From: Ascoidea asiatica
Lineage: Eukaryota; Ascomycota; Saccharomycetes; Ascoideales; Ascoideaceae
Assembly (NCBI GenBank): GCA_001600695.1
Contig: BCKQ01000010.1
Coordinates: 94,270-158,269, forward strand
Length of the DNA: 64,000 bases
Direction of reading: 5' to 3'
The translations under genes and the position numbers were made by a program. Each line of letters opens with the position of its first letter. Position 1 is the stretch's first letter. The notes under the pieces were generated by a model. The model had not been told where the DNA came from. It saw only the letters and a program-made list of their open reading frames with translations, and searched no databases. This document shows positions 63,314-64,000 of the stretch, piece by piece.

Positions 63314-64000
63314 TTAGGTATTAATTTTGTTGATTCTATGAATCATGACATCCTCTCCATCTATTCCATCCATGGCTCCTATATCCAATGGGGTAATGAA
63401 TATTGTTTGAGATTTTCTTTCATTTCTTAATGTTTCCAATAAAAGTTTCATGGCAACTTTTCTATTAACATTATCCATAAATACATCAAATTCATCAAGT
63501 CCTTTAATTCGAGATTTCATTGGTTTCCAAATTGCTAATAATAATGCAATTTGTGTAAATGATTTTTCTCCTCCNGATAATGAATTAACTTTTCTTGCAT
63601 CTTCACTACTTTTTGTACTTACTAACATTGATAATTTTTTATTAATTGTATCAAATTCTAATGTACCTTCAAATCCTCTAAGTTGTAAAGAATATTCAAA
63701 ATCTGTTCTAGCTTGTTGAATTGACATTTTTATTGTTCTAAAACTAAAATTGGTCCTAGAAATTAATGATTGTCTTAATCTATTATTTAATTCTGTTGTT
63801 CTTTTAAATTCATCTAATGATTTAAAATATTTTTCTCTTTTTGATGTTAAATTTTCAATAATTTTTTCTTCTGACATACCTAAACTTTGATTTGCTTCTG
63901 AAATTTTTTTTTCCATTTCTTCTATAGTTCTTTTAATATATTCAGTTTGATCTTTTGGTCTACTTAAATTAATATCTGCTTCTTCTCTTGTACACCATTC
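63314..64000 (-). CDS. SMC6: SMC6, C-terminal part (gene continues beyond the window)
   Basis: The last 228 codons are in the window. The frame is open to position 64000, so the ATG at 63916 is internal. Seen: a coiled-coil arm (ending near FKRTTELNNRLRQSLISRTN), then the C-terminal ATPase lobe with the ABC signature region SLxGGEKSFTQIALLLAIWK (an N falls at the residue after Ser-Leu), the Walker B/D-loop LDEFDVFMDNVNRKVAM and the His-switch-like FITPLDIGAM. Asp-Glu-Phe-Asp-Val-Phe-Met-Asp-Asn-Val-Asn-Arg is characteristic of Smc6 rather than other SMC proteins. Smc5-Smc6 entraps DNA and acts in recombination and replication repair. All visible ATPase motifs are intact. The N-terminal head and hinge lie outside. 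Confidence 0.96.
   Translation of the reverse strand, partial: EWCTREEADINLSRPKDQTEYIKRTIEEMEKKISEANQSLGMSEEKIIENLTSKREKYFKSLDEFKRTTELNNRLRQSLISRTNFSFRTIKMSIQQARTDFEYSLQLRGFEGTLEFDTINKKLSMLVSTKSSEDARKVNSLXGGEKSFTQIALLLAIWKPMKSRIKGLDEFDVFMDNVNRKVAMKLLLETLRNERKSQTIFITPLDIGAMDGIDGEDVMIHRINKINT

Noticed and set aside
1-64000. Transposons, viral remnants, CRISPR arrays, tRNA or rRNA genes
   Set aside because: I looked for reverse transcriptase, integrase or transposase motifs, long terminal repeats, spaced direct repeats and tRNA boxes and saw none. Every repeat seen is a simple tandem microsatellite.

Overview
The window is nuclear DNA of a budding yeast (Saccharomycotina). It holds single-exon genes closely related to yeast PKC1, FZO1, HSH155, GPI16, ZUO1, ERV29, DUG1, TAN1 and SMC6, long Asn-rich tracts, very AT-rich coding sequence, and one short intron with a GTAAGT donor and a GACTAAC branch site. 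CTG codons are almost absent from conserved coding regions. By eye I found none in the 985 codons of HSH155, none in ZUO1 and none in the ADP/ATP carrier gene, which raises the possibility of a lineage with a reassigned CUG codon. Isolated single Ns are scattered through the window. They keep the reading frames and look like ambiguous consensus calls.

Layout, 1-19 kb: a partial secreted cell-wall-like precursor (minus); GLC8-like PP1 regulator (minus), divergent from a SHE10/OSW7-like membrane coiled-coil protein (plus); a spliced conserved gene of unknown function (minus), divergent from the mitochondrial ADP/ATP carrier (plus); a small zinc-ribbon protein (plus); an INA17-like ATP-synthase assembly factor (minus), divergent from a large unrecognised basic protein (plus); mitofusin FZO1 (minus).

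19-38 kb: PKC1 (plus) shares a 1 kb promoter with FZO1 and converges on the U2 snRNP HEAT protein HSH155 (minus). Next come GPI16, ELP5-like, IRC6-like and ERV29 (all plus), ZUO1 (minus), and a broken F-box/leucine-rich-repeat gene (plus).

38-64 kb: a very large SIT4-associated SAPS protein (minus), an IOC4-like PWWP protein (minus), an SDT1/PHM8-type nucleotidase (minus), DUG1 (plus) converging on TAN1 (minus), a 4.7 kb gene-poor interval, a SANT/Myb-like regulator (plus), a Zn2Cys6 transcription factor (minus) and the C-terminal part of SMC6 (minus).

There are no operons. The genes are ordinary housekeeping, signalling and mitochondrial functions in an apparently core chromosomal region. 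I see no tRNA, rRNA, transposon, viral element or CRISPR array. The most noticeable non-coding structure is a set of GC-richer islands inside AT-rich intergenic DNA, several with CACGTG or ATCACATG, GCAGTG and GGGTAAC motifs. I found no convincing new multi-gene system. The most checkable leads are the codon-usage anomaly, a putative dual-targeted DUG1, the lesions in the F-box/LRR gene, and the long promoter between TAN1 and the SANT-like regulator.
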